From: Bacteroidaceae bacterium
GTDB lineage: Bacteria; Bacteroidota; Bacteroidia; Bacteroidales; Bacteroidaceae
Direction: 5' to 3'
Assembly (NCBI GenBank): GCA_900752815.1
Contig: CAADWS010000231.1
Coordinates: 1 to 10,741 of the forward strand
DNA: 10,741 nt
Part shown: piece by piece, positions 1-7,978 of the stretch
How positions within the stretch are numbered: the stretch's first letter is position 1
Layout: each line of letters begins with the position of its first letter
Program-made: the position numbers and the translations under genes
The notes under the pieces: generated by a model
What the model saw: only the letters and a program-made list of their open reading frames with translations
Databases searched by the model: none
What the model was told of the DNA's origin: nothing

Positions 1-266
1 AATCCTGCAATATATTAACTACAAAAATGGAAAACCCATTGGCAGAGTTAAATATGCACTAATTTAATTCCGCCAACGGGTATTTTTCTTCCTTTTTTCA
101 GAATTTCTGTCAGTACTTTCGTTTCAGCAACTCCGGCTTTCGTCCGACGGCGCAACATCTGCATACTTCTTTTCCCCTTCTCGGCCAGACGAAAATCTTA
201 AAGTTTTATAAAAATGCAGCGTTTCCAAAGGCCAAGATTTCCTGACCTTCCAGCAGCACCGCCTTC
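1..266. other. Left-edge non-coding stretch, possible tail of a gene
   Basis: No convincing complete gene is visible here. On the plus strand, the frame starting at base 2 is open for 21 codons and stops with TAA at 65-67. It begins ILQYINYKNG and could be the C-terminal end of a gene lying mostly left of the window, but it is too short to identify. The rest is A/T-rich. It contains AAATCTT (193-199) and its inverted copy AAGATTT (234-240), too far apart to be a good terminator. I see no clear terminator for the leftward gene that ends at 267. A 28-codon ORF (206-292, minus) and a 38-codon ORF (48-164, minus) exist but lack support. Confidence 0.3.
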
Positions 267-2039
267 TCACTTTTCGTCCGCAGCAACCGCATCCGTCATA
301 GCAGACGACGGCGCGAGGAAACGCTCATATTCCGAAATAAAGTTGGGCGTAAAACACTCCGTCGGCTTAAGCGCCATGATTTCCTCGTGAGAGAAGAAGC
401 GGCCACCGTCCAGTTCGTCCGACGGTACAGGCATCCTGTCCGTTTTCACACGAAAGACATGTACCAGTTCCTTTTCACATCGGCTCTCATAGACATAACG
501 CGCCACAAATTCAGGCTTCACGTCTGTCAGGCCAATCTCCTCACGCACCTCGCGGACCAACGCGTCACGTACCTCTTCACCCCAGTCCACGTGTCCGCCC
601 ACAGCCGTATCCCACCGGCCCGGCTGTATGTCCTTCCACATCGGGCGCTTTTGCAGAAACAACTCTCCCTGCAGATTGTACACATGCAGGTGCACCACCG
701 GATGCAGCAGTTTGCTGCCACTGTGGCATTCCGCTCTCGTGGCCGAACCCACCACCTGTCCTTCCGCGTTCACCACGGGCAGACGCTCACTGCCACGGTC
801 GTGAGGTGGAATCTCAAGCAGCGAACTGTCGCCGTAGCTCAGGAAGCGGAAACCGTTGGCCAGCGCAAAGTCGTATATTTCCCGCCAGCGGCCGCACACA
901 AAAGCCGAGACAAGCAGCAGGAGCGTGCTTTGCGGCTGATGGAAGTTGGTGATGATGCGGTGCACTACATGAAATTCATATCCGGGAGCAATGATAATCT
1001 GCGTTGCCGTGTGCAACACCGGCAGCGACCTGCGGTCAAGATAGTCAAGAATGCACTGCAAGGCTTCCATCGTGGTCAACCGCGGACCACCGGCCTCGGC
1101 ATATTCATACGGCAACCACTGCGTCACGTGCAAATCGTCCTGCTGTGCCTCCGGATTGGCATGAAGGAGCACACCGATATAATAAAGACTCTCCAACGTG
1201 CGCACCGACGTCGTCCCCACAGCCGTGCAATGCCCACCGTGTGCCATCAGCCTCTCAATACTTTCACGCCGCACGGCAATCCATTCCGAATGCATGGTGT
1301 GGTCGCCGATTTCCTCCGATTTCACCGGTTTGAACGTTCCGGCGCCCACATGCAACGTTATCTCGTTCCGTTCAATCCCCTTCTCGTCCAGTTCACGGAG
1401 CACCTTCTCCGTAAAATGAAGTCCGGCCGTCGGTGCCGCCACCGACCCCTTCACTTTCGAATACACCGTCTGGTACGTCCGCAGGTCACTTTCCTCCGTT
1501 TCACGGTTCAAATAGGGCGGGATGGGCAGTTCGCCGATGGCATCGAGCACCTCGGAAAAACTTACCGTAGCATCCCCCCAGTCGAAAACGACCTCGTGTC
1601 CTGTCCCGCTGACGCCCACCCGTTCTGCTGTCAGCTGAAGCACCTTGTTGCCCACACTGATTTCACGTGCCAGTTTTCCGTCCTTCCATTTTTTCAAATT
1701 CCCCACCAGGCAAGTCCACGTGCAACGACCGGTCTGGGCAAATGAGAGCTGATAGTCGGCCGGAGTATGCGGCTCAAGGCAGAACACCTCAATCAGCGCA
1801 CCTGTTGATTTGTAAAAATGAAGCCGCGCCTGAATCACTTTCGTGTTATTGAACACGACCAGTTCCCCCTCCGGCAAATAAGCCGGGAGATTACGAAAGA
1901 CATCCTCGGAAAGCCGTCCGTTACGGAACAGCAGCAACTTCGAACTGTCGCGCTCGGACAAAGGGTATTTGGCAATACGTTCCTCGGGCAATTCATATTG
2001 ATAATCCTCTATACGGATATGCTGGGTTGAACTTTTCAT
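267..2039 (-). CDS. queA: QueA-like tRNA ribosyltransferase-isomerase fused to a Nudix hydrolase
   Basis: The predicted protein has 590 residues in two parts. Residues ~1-410 match QueA, the cytoplasmic enzyme that transfers and isomerises the ribosyl group of S-adenosylmethionine onto 7-aminomethyl-7-deazaguanine in tRNA to give epoxyqueuosine. Visible QueA blocks are RDSSKLLLF (~30), FNNTKVIQARL (~63), GSVAAPTAGLHFTEKVL (~198), LHVGAGTFKPV (~229), AVGTTSVRTLES (~273), RIITNFHQPQSTLLLLVSAF (361-380) and RFLSYGDSSLL (~398). After a linker of about ten residues, residues ~420-575 form a Nudix domain. Its box fits Gx5Ex7REUxEExGU exactly (G482, E488, R496, E497, E500, E501, G503), and LFLQKRP/GRWDTAVGGH resembles the isopentenyl-diphosphate-isomerase-like (YfcD-type) branch. 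QueA alone is normally ~350 residues. The stretch between TLES and the TQIIIAPGYEF block (~285-346) is longer than in classical QueA, so this is probably a divergent paralogue. An in-frame ATG at 2156 would add 39 unrelated residues and lies upstream of the putative -7 box, so the start at 2039 is preferred. No substrate for the Nudix part can be read from sequence. Confidence 0.92.
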   Translation of the reverse strand: MKSSTQHIRIEDYQYELPEERIAKYPLSERDSSKLLLFRNGRLSEDVFRNLPAYLPEGELVVFNNTKVIQARLHFYKSTGALIEVFCLEPHTPADYQLSFAQTGRCTWTCLVGNLKKWKDGKLAREISVGNKVLQLTAERVGVSGTGHEVVFDWGDATVSFSEVLDAIGELPIPPYLNRETEESDLRTYQTVYSKVKGSVAAPTAGLHFTEKVLRELDEKGIERNEITLHVGAGTFKPVKSEEIGDHTMHSEWIAVRRESIERLMAHGGHCTAVGTTSVRTLESLYYIGVLLHANPEAQQDDLHVTQWLPYEYAEAGGPRLTTMEALQCILDYLDRRSLPVLHTATQIIIAPGYEFHVVHRIITNFHQPQSTLLLLVSAFVCGRWREIYDFALANGFRFLSYGDSSLLEIPPHDRGSERLPVVNAEGQVVGSATRAECHSGSKLLHPVVHLHVYNLQGELFLQKRPMWKDIQPGRWDTAVGGHVDWGEEVRDALVREVREEIGLTDVKPEFVARYVYESRCEKELVHVFRVKTDRMPVPSDELDGGRFFSHEEIMALKPTECFTPNFISEYERFLAPSSAMTDAVAADEK

Positions 2040-2133
2040 CAGCAGAATTTTTCTTGTAGATGTTGTACATTGACGGAAAGCTGCACCGTACATAAAGGCC
2101 TGCACATTTGTAAAGCAACGATTTCCGCCACTG

Positions 2134-2141
2134 CAAAAATA
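2134..2141 (-). promoter_or_regulatory. Putative -7 box for the queA-Nudix gene
   Basis: Read on the minus strand this is TATTTTTG, an exact fit to the Bacteroides -7 consensus TAnnTTTG, and it is followed by C. It sits ~95 bases upstream of the preferred ATG at 2039, implying a leader of about 90 nt. I see no TTTG -33 element at the usual 19-21 base spacing, so the match rests on the -7 box alone. Confidence 0.45.
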
Positions 2142-2399
2142 CAAAAAAGCAGTCATTCTCCGGCGCTGTCATCACACAATTGCCACAACTCCCCGGCTTT
2201 CTTGCCTTCCTTGCCTTATTCTCCGCTGCAGAACAGCCGAAACGCACAGAGGTCTCCCCCGCTCCAAAAACCTCCGAAAGCCAGTCACACAACACCAAAA
2301 AAGCAAAAAGATATTTACCACAATTCAAAAAAGTACAATCGCGCCAAATCTTTATATGCGAAAAAGTCGTTGTTTTCTCTTGTATTAGAAAATAATATG

Positions 2400-2407
2400 T
2401 ATTTTTG
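2400..2407 (+). promoter_or_regulatory. Putative -7 box for the fasciclin lipoprotein gene
   Basis: TATTTTTG matches the Bacteroides -7 consensus TAnnTTTG and is followed by C. The only -33-like trace is TTG at 2380-2382, with 17 bases between, shorter than the usual 19-21. Transcription would start near 2412 and leave a leader of roughly 100 nt before the ATG at 2517. The 12 bases at 2398-2409 are repeated in inverted orientation at the opposing promoter. Confidence 0.5.
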
Positions 2408-2516
2408 CATGTACAATCATTTTACCTCATTCCATATAGAGAAAATTATCACCGGACCGTCTGTCAACAGGCAGCACGTCATATATTCATCGAACCTACC
2501 CTAAAGAACCACATAT

Positions 2517-4604
2517 ATGATAAAAAAAACACTTAAGGCAAACAAACACATCAAAATGCTTTTTGCCGCCATCACGATTTGTATTCCGTCCCTATTCTTC
2601 AGCTGTACGGAAGAAATTGATGATTCCAATTTCACCATCAAGTCCGAGATGACTGCCGCCGACTTTATCGATGCGGACCCGAGCTACTCCATGATCAAGG
2701 AATTGTTCCTGAGAGTCCGTTTGGGAGCTTCGGACGGTGCATCCTCTCTCTACAGTGTCTTGTCGGCCCGGGGTAACTATACCATTTTCCTGCCGACCAA
2801 TGAAGCCATCAGAAAATACATGGCCGAAGAAGGTGTTGACGCACTTGAAAACTTAACGGAGGAACAAGCCACCCTGATTGCAAAAAGTTGTATCATCGAC
2901 AATTCTGACGAAAGCGCCTACGAAACCGCAGACTTCCCCTCAACCGGTTCATTCTCTCTTCCGAATCTGAACGATCGAATGCTCAGTTGTAGCCTTGGAG
3001 AAGATACCTATTACATCATCAACGGAACCTCAAAAGTCATTAAAGAAGACAACGAAGTATCCAACGGATTTATACATATCGTTGATGCCGTCGTTGCCCC
3101 TTCCTCCATGACCATTGACAAACTGATTGCCTCGTCTTCCAACATGAAGGTGTTCAGTTATCTGGTCACTAAAACCACCTGGTGCGATTCGTTACGCGAC
3201 AATCTGGACCTTTCGTATGAAGACCCGGACCGCCCCATCACCTACAATCTGAACAATGTCGCCCCCTTCACCTACGCACAACACCGATACCTCGGTTACA
3301 CTGCATTGGTGGAGCCGGACAGCATCTACGAAGAACAGTTCGGTCTGAAAGTAGAAACCGATGAAGCGGGTAACCTGACCAATGGAGAGGCCTTCCTTCA
3401 AAAAGTCCAGGCTTTGGCTCAAAGTGCTTATGGTACAGCCGCAGTCGATGACCTGACACATCCGGACAATGCCGTCAACCGCTTCGTAGCCTATCACTTC
3501 CTGTTAGGCAAAATGGCCTACAACAAACTCGTTCATCACTGTAACGAATACAACTACAAATATGGAGACTTAAAGAATCCGCAGACAACCAACATGCCTA
3601 CCAACGTTTGGGACTACTATACCACCGTTGGCAAGCACCGCGACATTGTCAAGATCACACAAGTGGGCGATGCCGGGTTCGAACAAGATACCGAGCACAA
3701 GATATATGCCAACCGTATTTCGGAATATGCCAACGGAACTGAAGACGACTACCGGGAAACTGGCGTGGCGCCGGGCTTCGAAGGGGTGCTTCTTTCTGCC
3801 ACCAATGGTGAGAACGACAACAACGGACTGAACGGATATTACTATCCGATTAACAAAATCCTGATTTATTCAGACGGATTCCGCACTCAGTTGTCCAATG
3901 AACGCATGCGCATGGATGCTACAACCATTCTGCACGAAATGCTTTCCAACAATGCACGAGGCACGATTTACTACCGCTTTGAGAACGGATATTTCGATAA
4001 TATCACACGGGAATCTTCCGACACGAAATTCCTTTATCTCTTTACACAGAGTGCCGCTTCATGGCGTGATTACCAGGGAGACGAATTGATGGTTGCCGGT
4101 CTCTACGATTTTACGATGAAACTGCCCCGCGTGCCTAAAGATGGTACTTACGAAATCAGAATGGGAACATCGCACAACTCCTTACGCGGTATGTGTCAGA
4201 TTTATTTCGGTAGTGACCCTGACCGCTTGACCCCGGCCGGATTGCCCTACGACATGCGGCAACCAGCTGGTGAAGACAGTCCGACCATACCTTGGATAGA
4301 AGACGGAGATGACTGGACTGTCAACCGTGAAAATGACAAGAATCTTCGCAATCAGGGATACATGAAAGGACCGCAATATTTCACAGTGGTAAACGGTAAT
4401 GCCGACACACCCTGCCGGCAGGCTGGTGGAACTGCAGCATGCCTTAGAAGAATCATCACCGTTGCCGATATGAAAGCAGACCAGGACTATTATCTGAGAT
4501 TCAAGACTGCCTTGAAAAAGACAGACTCACAGTTCTTCTTCGACTATCTTGAATATGCTTCTACCAACATCTATAATGGTCCTACCCCCGAAGATATCTG
4601 GTAA
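2517..4604 (+). CDS. Fasciclin (FAS1) domain surface lipoprotein
   Basis: This is a 695-residue exported lipoprotein. The N-terminus is basic (KK, K, K), followed by a hydrophobic stretch and a lipobox-like SLFFSC, so Cys30 should be lipidated. The next residues, TEEIDD, are acidic, like the export signal that sends Bacteroidetes lipoproteins to the outer face of the outer membrane. Two fasciclin-like modules follow. The first (~46-194) has TIFLPTNEAI (H1-like, ~89) and NGFIHIVDAVV (H2-like, ~183). The second (~198-455) has YTALVEPDSIY (~261), NRFVAYHFLLGK (~321) and YYPINKILIYSDG (~442). A C-terminal beta-rich module (~520-685) contains GTYEIRMGTS, QIYFG and GLPYDM, and the protein ends in PEDIW. 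This layout is typical of full-length Bacteroides fasciclin-domain proteins, often found beside SusC/SusD-like genes. Here it stands alone between its own promoter and terminator. FAS1 domains usually mediate adhesion or glycan/protein binding. The ligand is unknown and no catalytic motif is seen. Confidence 0.88.
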   Translation: MIKKTLKANKHIKMLFAAITICIPSLFFSCTEEIDDSNFTIKSEMTAADFIDADPSYSMIKELFLRVRLGASDGASSLYSVLSARGNYTIFLPTNEAIRKYMAEEGVDALENLTEEQATLIAKSCIIDNSDESAYETADFPSTGSFSLPNLNDRMLSCSLGEDTYYIINGTSKVIKEDNEVSNGFIHIVDAVVAPSSMTIDKLIASSSNMKVFSYLVTKTTWCDSLRDNLDLSYEDPDRPITYNLNNVAPFTYAQHRYLGYTALVEPDSIYEEQFGLKVETDEAGNLTNGEAFLQKVQALAQSAYGTAAVDDLTHPDNAVNRFVAYHFLLGKMAYNKLVHHCNEYNYKYGDLKNPQTTNMPTNVWDYYTTVGKHRDIVKITQVGDAGFEQDTEHKIYANRISEYANGTEDDYRETGVAPGFEGVLLSATNGENDNNGLNGYYYPINKILIYSDGFRTQLSNERMRMDATTILHEMLSNNARGTIYYRFENGYFDNITRESSDTKFLYLFTQSAASWRDYQGDELMVAGLYDFTMKLPRVPKDGTYEIRMGTSHNSLRGMCQIYFGSDPDRLTPAGLPYDMRQPAGEDSPTIPWIEDGDDWTVNRENDKNLRNQGYMKGPQYFTVVNGNADTPCRQAGGTAACLRRIITVADMKADQDYYLRFKTALKKTDSQFFFDYLEYASTNIYNGPTPEDIW

Positions 4605-4626
4605 GTCACCAACTTAAATGACATAG

Positions 4627-4664
4627 CAAATAAGGAGTGCACGGCAGATTGCACTCCTTATTTG
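4627..4664 (+). terminator. Intrinsic terminator after the fasciclin lipoprotein gene
   Basis: A perfect 15-bp stem, CAAATAAGGAGTGCA (4627-4641) with TGCACTCCTTATTTG (4650-4664), encloses an 8-base loop and is followed by TTTATA. It lies 22 bases past the stop codon, right where a terminator for the single-gene unit is expected. Confidence 0.9.
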
Positions 4665-5112
4665 TTTATAGCCAAAGTTTTTTCCCCGTCAAAACTCTCC
4701 AGGGGATATGATTCTTTGCACGAAGATTTGGACTCTCCACCGGCATTGGAGCACAAGCACCGCAGTTACTTTCTTTACCGATAGGTATGGCAGAATTTGC
4801 CATCAGGATAGTATTTATCAGAAAACATTGAATTTTTCAGATGCACTCTAATGACCGGTTTGAATTTATTATTCCCGTGCGTAACCTGCTGGCTGCGGAC
4901 AAGTCACTCCGGTTTCAATGTAACATGTTTCGCTACCCCGGTTTTACATTCTACTCCTTGCAAAGATTCGCACTATTCATCCATAGCAGAGTAAAACTGA
5001 CGGAAGTAATTCCTCACGACTCCGCGTTTTTGGTATCATGCGGATGGCCAAATAAAAAAAATTCGTTAGATTTGCTAAAAGTAAAACATAAAGACTGTTT
5101 CCAGAAAGGACA
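4665..5112. other. 448-bp intergenic region upstream of cardiolipin synthase
   Basis: No convincing gene is seen. A 105-codon frame (4841-5158) runs into the cardiolipin synthase start, resembles nothing known, and is judged spurious. Minor inverted repeats are ATGGCA/TGCCAT at 4787-4803 (5-base loop) and AATGTAA/TTACATT at 4917-4950 (20-base loop). Neither looks like a terminator or an operator I recognise. The right end carries the putative promoter at 5067-5074. The gap is long for such a compact promoter, so a small RNA or a decayed gene here cannot be excluded. Confidence 0.5.
5067..5074 (+). promoter_or_regulatory. Putative -7 box for cardiolipin synthase
   Basis: TAGATTTG, followed by C, fits the TAnnTTTG consensus. 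It lies 38 bases upstream of the ATG at 5113, a plausible short leader of about 30 nt. No TTTG element is found at the usual -33 distance; the nearest T-run with TTTG ends at 5032, too far upstream. Confidence 0.5.
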
Positions 5113-6543
5113 ATGTGGTCAACTCTTCTTATCTACAGCATCGGCATCATCTACGTGATTCTGATTGTCAGCACCACGACTATCGTGATGTTGGAAAACA
5201 GACAACCAGCAAAAACAATTGCATGGTTGCTGGTCATAGTGCTGTTGCCTGTCATAGGCCTCATTCTTTTCTATTTCTTTGGGCAAAATATCCGAAAAGA
5301 ACGTTTTATCGGGCGGAAGACCTTCGACCAGTTGACCAAAGTCATGCTACACGAGGCGGAATATACCCCTCCGGTGTTTGATTTCCCCAAATATCATCGT
5401 CTTGTCAAGCTCAATGAGCGTAGAAACCGCTCCCTGCTGACTTCGGACAACAGAATACAAATCATAACATCGGGCAACCAATTCGTCAGCGAACTCATCC
5501 GATGTATCTACCAGGCCCAAAAACATATTCACCTGCAGACCTATATCATTGAAGATGACGCAGTCGGACGTTTAATCCGTGATGCGTTGGCCGACCGGGT
5601 GCGCGATGGGGTTGAAGTGCGACTGCTGTACGATGATGTGGGCTGCTGGAATGTTTCCAACCGCTTTTTCGAATCCTTCATCACCAGAGGAATCCGAGTA
5701 GAAGCCTTTCTACCCGTCAAATTTCCAAGTCTGACCCACCGCATCAATTACAGAAACCACCGAAAAGTGTGCATCATCGACGGTACGACCGGTTTCATCG
5801 GCGGAATGAACCTGGCCGAACGCTATTTGAACCGGAAGGGACATATCTGGCGCGATTTGCATCTGAAAATCGAAGGGCCGGCCGTAGGCAGTCTGCAGCG
5901 GATTTTTGTCAGTGACTGGTATTTTGTATGCAACTCGTTACTGAAATCTCCCGTTTACTTTCCGAAAATCAATGTTGGACAGAGCCTGCAACCGACAGCT
6001 TACGTACAAATCGTATCAGCCAATCCCGTATCGCGCTATCCGGAAATCATGTACAGCCTGACTTGGGCCATACAGCATGCAGAACGTTACCTGTACATAC
6101 AGACTCCTTATTTTCTTCCCACAGAACCTGTCCTGCAAGCATTACAAACTGCAGCCATGTCGGGAGTCGATGTCAGAATCATGGTTCCTGAAAAACCGGA
6201 CGCCTTTTGGTTAAGATGGGGAAATGACAGTTTCTTCAAAGTCATGCTCAGTACCGGTGTACGCATCTTTGTCTACAGCGGTGGGTTCCTGCACAGCAAG
6301 AGTTGTGTAGCCGATGACGACTGGTGCACCGTCGGCTCCTCAAACATGGATTTCCGAAGTTTTGAAAACAACTTCGAGGCCAATGCCTTTATATACGATC
6401 CCTGTACAGCAAAACAAGTCAAGCAGATTTTCATGGATGACCTCAAAAAATGCCAGGAAATTCACCTTGACGAATGGATGAAACGCCCGATATTGCACAA
6501 ATATCTGGAATCATTAACCCGCATTCTTTCTCCCCTGTTATAA
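5113..6543 (+). CDS. cls: Cardiolipin synthase (phospholipase D superfamily)
   Basis: The 476-residue inner-membrane enzyme condenses two phosphatidylglycerol molecules into cardiolipin and glycerol. Two hydrophobic segments near the N-terminus (about residues 4-26 and 35-57) anchor it, joined by MLENRQPAKTIAW, a typical Cls linker. Two HKD motifs follow, as the phospholipase D fold requires: NHRKVCIIDG with H216, K218 and D223, then GFIGGMNLAERYL; and LHSKSCVADD with H394, K396 and D401, then VGSSNMDFRSFENNFEAN. Both active-site halves are intact, and the length matches bacterial ClsA-type proteins (~480). The ATG at 5113 opens directly into the first membrane segment and sits shortly after a -7 box. 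The next gene starts 67 bases after the stop with no terminator between, so the two are probably co-transcribed. Substrate use (two PG, or PG plus PE) cannot be told from sequence. Confidence 0.95.
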   Translation: MWSTLLIYSIGIIYVILIVSTTTIVMLENRQPAKTIAWLLVIVLLPVIGLILFYFFGQNIRKERFIGRKTFDQLTKVMLHEAEYTPPVFDFPKYHRLVKLNERRNRSLLTSDNRIQIITSGNQFVSELIRCIYQAQKHIHLQTYIIEDDAVGRLIRDALADRVRDGVEVRLLYDDVGCWNVSNRFFESFITRGIRVEAFLPVKFPSLTHRINYRNHRKVCIIDGTTGFIGGMNLAERYLNRKGHIWRDLHLKIEGPAVGSLQRIFVSDWYFVCNSLLKSPVYFPKINVGQSLQPTAYVQIVSANPVSRYPEIMYSLTWAIQHAERYLYIQTPYFLPTEPVLQALQTAAMSGVDVRIMVPEKPDAFWLRWGNDSFFKVMLSTGVRIFVYSGGFLHSKSCVADDDWCTVGSSNMDFRSFENNFEANAFIYDPCTAKQVKQIFMDDLKKCQEIHLDEWMKRPILHKYLESLTRILSPLL

Positions 6544-6610
6544 AAAAACGGAAGGAATCCATACGACGCGACAGAAAAAGAACAGAAACACATCCAAAAA
6601 ACAACTATAA

Positions 6611-7978
6611 ATGAACGACATCAAAAGTTACATTGAAAAGAACGAGCCCCGGTTTCTGGAAGAACTCTTCAGCCTGATTCGCATTCCCAGCATCAGCGCC
6701 CTGCCCGAACATAAGCCTGACATGCAACGCTGTGCCGAACGCTGGCGCGAACTGTTGGTGGAAGCCGGAGCCGACCATGCAGAAGTGATGCCCTCTGAGG
6801 GCAATCCGCTCGTATTCGCCGAAAAACACGTGGCAGACGATGCGCGTACCGTCCTGGTATATGCCCACTACGACGTGATGCCGGCCGAACCGCTGGAGCT
6901 ATGGAAAAGCCAGCCGTTTGAACCGGAAATAAGAGACGGACGCATCTGGGCCCGCGGCGCTGACGACGACAAGGGACAGGCCCTCATACAGGTCAAGGCT
7001 TTCGAATATCTGGTACGCAACGGGCTGCTGCGCCACAACGTAAAATTCATCTTCGAGGGTGAGGAAGAAATCGGTTCCCCCAGCCTCAACGGTTTCCTGG
7101 CCACCCACCGCGAACTGCTGAAAGCCGATGTCATTCTGGTGAGCGACACCAGCATGCTCGGAGCAGAACTGCCCTCGCTGACCACAGGCTTGCGCGGACT
7201 GGCTTACTGGGAAATAGAAGTAACGGGGCCCAACCGCGACCTCCATTCCGGCCATTTTGGCGGTGCCGTGGCCAATCCCATCAACGTGCTTTGCGAGCTC
7301 ATAGCCAACGTAACCGACTCAAACGGACGCATCAATATCCCGGGATTCTACGACGACGTGGAGGAAGTACCCGCTGCCGAACAGGCCATGATTGCGTCCA
7401 TACCTTTCGACGAACAGCAATACATGAACGCCATCGGTGTGGACGAACTGCGCGGCGAAAAGGGATATTCCACATTGGAGCGCAACTCCTGCCGCCCTTC
7501 ATTCGATGTATGCGGCATCTGGGGTGGCTACACCGGCGAAGGCTCCAAAACCGTGCTTCCGTCAAAAGCCTACGCCAAGGTGTCATGCCGGCTGGTTCCG
7601 CACCAACAGCATGAAAAGATTTCACAACTCTTCGCAGACTACCTCCAGCGTGTCGCACCGCGCTGCGTCCGTGTCAAGGTACGCCCCATGCACGGCGGCG
7701 AAGGCTATGTCTGCCCCATCGACCTGCCAGCCTATCAGGCTGCCGAGCGAGGCTTCCATGCGGCCTTCGGGCGGCGTCCACTGGCAGTACGGCGCGGAGG
7801 CAGCATCCCCATCATCAGCGATTTCGAACGTATTCTAGGAATAAAAACCGTATTGATGGGCTTCGGTCTGGAAAGTGATGCCATCCATTCACCCAACGAG
7901 AACTTCCGTCTCGACATTTTCCGCAAAGGCATAGAGGCTGTCGCCGTTTTCCATCAGGAATACGACAAGACAGAATAA
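6611..7978 (+). CDS. M20-family metallodipeptidase
   Basis: The 455-residue cytoplasmic di-zinc peptidase is most like the carnosinase/CNDP-type dipeptidases of family M20. Metal-site and catalytic motifs are all present. AHYDVMP carries H86 (ligand) and D88. RGADDDKGQ has the bridging aspartate, D119 by alignment to carnosinase. EGEEEIGS holds the general base E152 and ligand E153. SDT gives D179 and AIHSPNE gives H426. DLHSGHFGG around H212 marks the lid/dimerisation domain, whose histidine reaches the partner subunit's active site in this family. Length is normal for the family (~450-470), and no signal peptide is seen. The likely job is hydrolysis of small peptides for amino-acid recovery; exact specificity is unknown. 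It follows cls in the same direction without a terminator and is closed by the hairpin at 8103-8141. Its sequence is visibly richer in G/C than cls, perhaps reflecting stronger codon selection. Confidence 0.92.
   Translation: MNDIKSYIEKNEPRFLEELFSLIRIPSISALPEHKPDMQRCAERWRELLVEAGADHAEVMPSEGNPLVFAEKHVADDARTVLVYAHYDVMPAEPLELWKSQPFEPEIRDGRIWARGADDDKGQALIQVKAFEYLVRNGLLRHNVKFIFEGEEEIGSPSLNGFLATHRELLKADVILVSDTSMLGAELPSLTTGLRGLAYWEIEVTGPNRDLHSGHFGGAVANPINVLCELIANVTDSNGRINIPGFYDDVEEVPAAEQAMIASIPFDEQQYMNAIGVDELRGEKGYSTLERNSCRPSFDVCGIWGGYTGEGSKTVLPSKAYAKVSCRLVPHQQHEKISQLFADYLQRVAPRCVRVKVRPMHGGEGYVCPIDLPAYQAAERGFHAAFGRRPLAVRRGGSIPIISDFERILGIKTVLMGFGLESDAIHSPNENFRLDIFRKGIEAVAVFHQEYDKTE

Larger units (their letters stand above)
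2040..2516. other. Divergent intergenic region between queA-Nudix and the fasciclin lipoprotein
   Basis: This 477-bp stretch separates two divergently transcribed genes. It carries a -7-like box for each direction (2134-2141 minus, 2400-2407 plus). Several frames stay open across it, but their translations are rich in Ser/His/Lys/Pro, resemble no family I know, and overlap the queA start, so I do not call genes. The plus-strand sequence at 2160-2330 is C-rich and G-poor, then becomes A/T-rich towards the right-hand promoter. No hairpin terminator or recognisable riboswitch is seen. Confidence 0.6.

Noticed and set aside
48..164. 38-codon minus-strand frame near the left edge, rich in Lys and Arg
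   Set aside because: Too short, no promoter or family support, and composition expected of A/T-rich non-coding DNA.
387..1745. 452-codon plus-strand frame opposite the queA-Nudix gene
   Set aside because: It lies wholly antisense to a gene with clear family motifs. Its translation is rich in His, Arg and Gln with no recognisable domain, as expected from the mirrored codon pattern.
2040..2156. 39-residue N-terminal extension of the QueA-Nudix protein from the ATG at 2156
   Set aside because: The extension is unlike QueA, whose family N-terminus begins close to the Met at 2039, and the putative -7 box lies inside the extension.
1993..2328. 111-codon minus-strand frame with a signal-peptide-like N-terminus
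   Set aside because: It overlaps the real queA start, its hydrophobic start is short, and the rest has no domain-like character.
2070..2504. 144-codon plus-strand frame in the divergent intergenic region
   Set aside because: Ser/His/Lys-rich translation without known similarity; it spans both putative promoter boxes and overlaps the queA leader.
4917..4950. AATGTAA/TTACATT inverted repeat as an operator
   Set aside because: Seven-base arms with a 20-base spacer in A/T-rich DNA are expected by chance, and no regulator site of this form is known to me.
4841..5158. 105-codon plus-strand frame before cardiolipin synthase
   Set aside because: It overlaps the cls promoter box and start codon and resembles no family.
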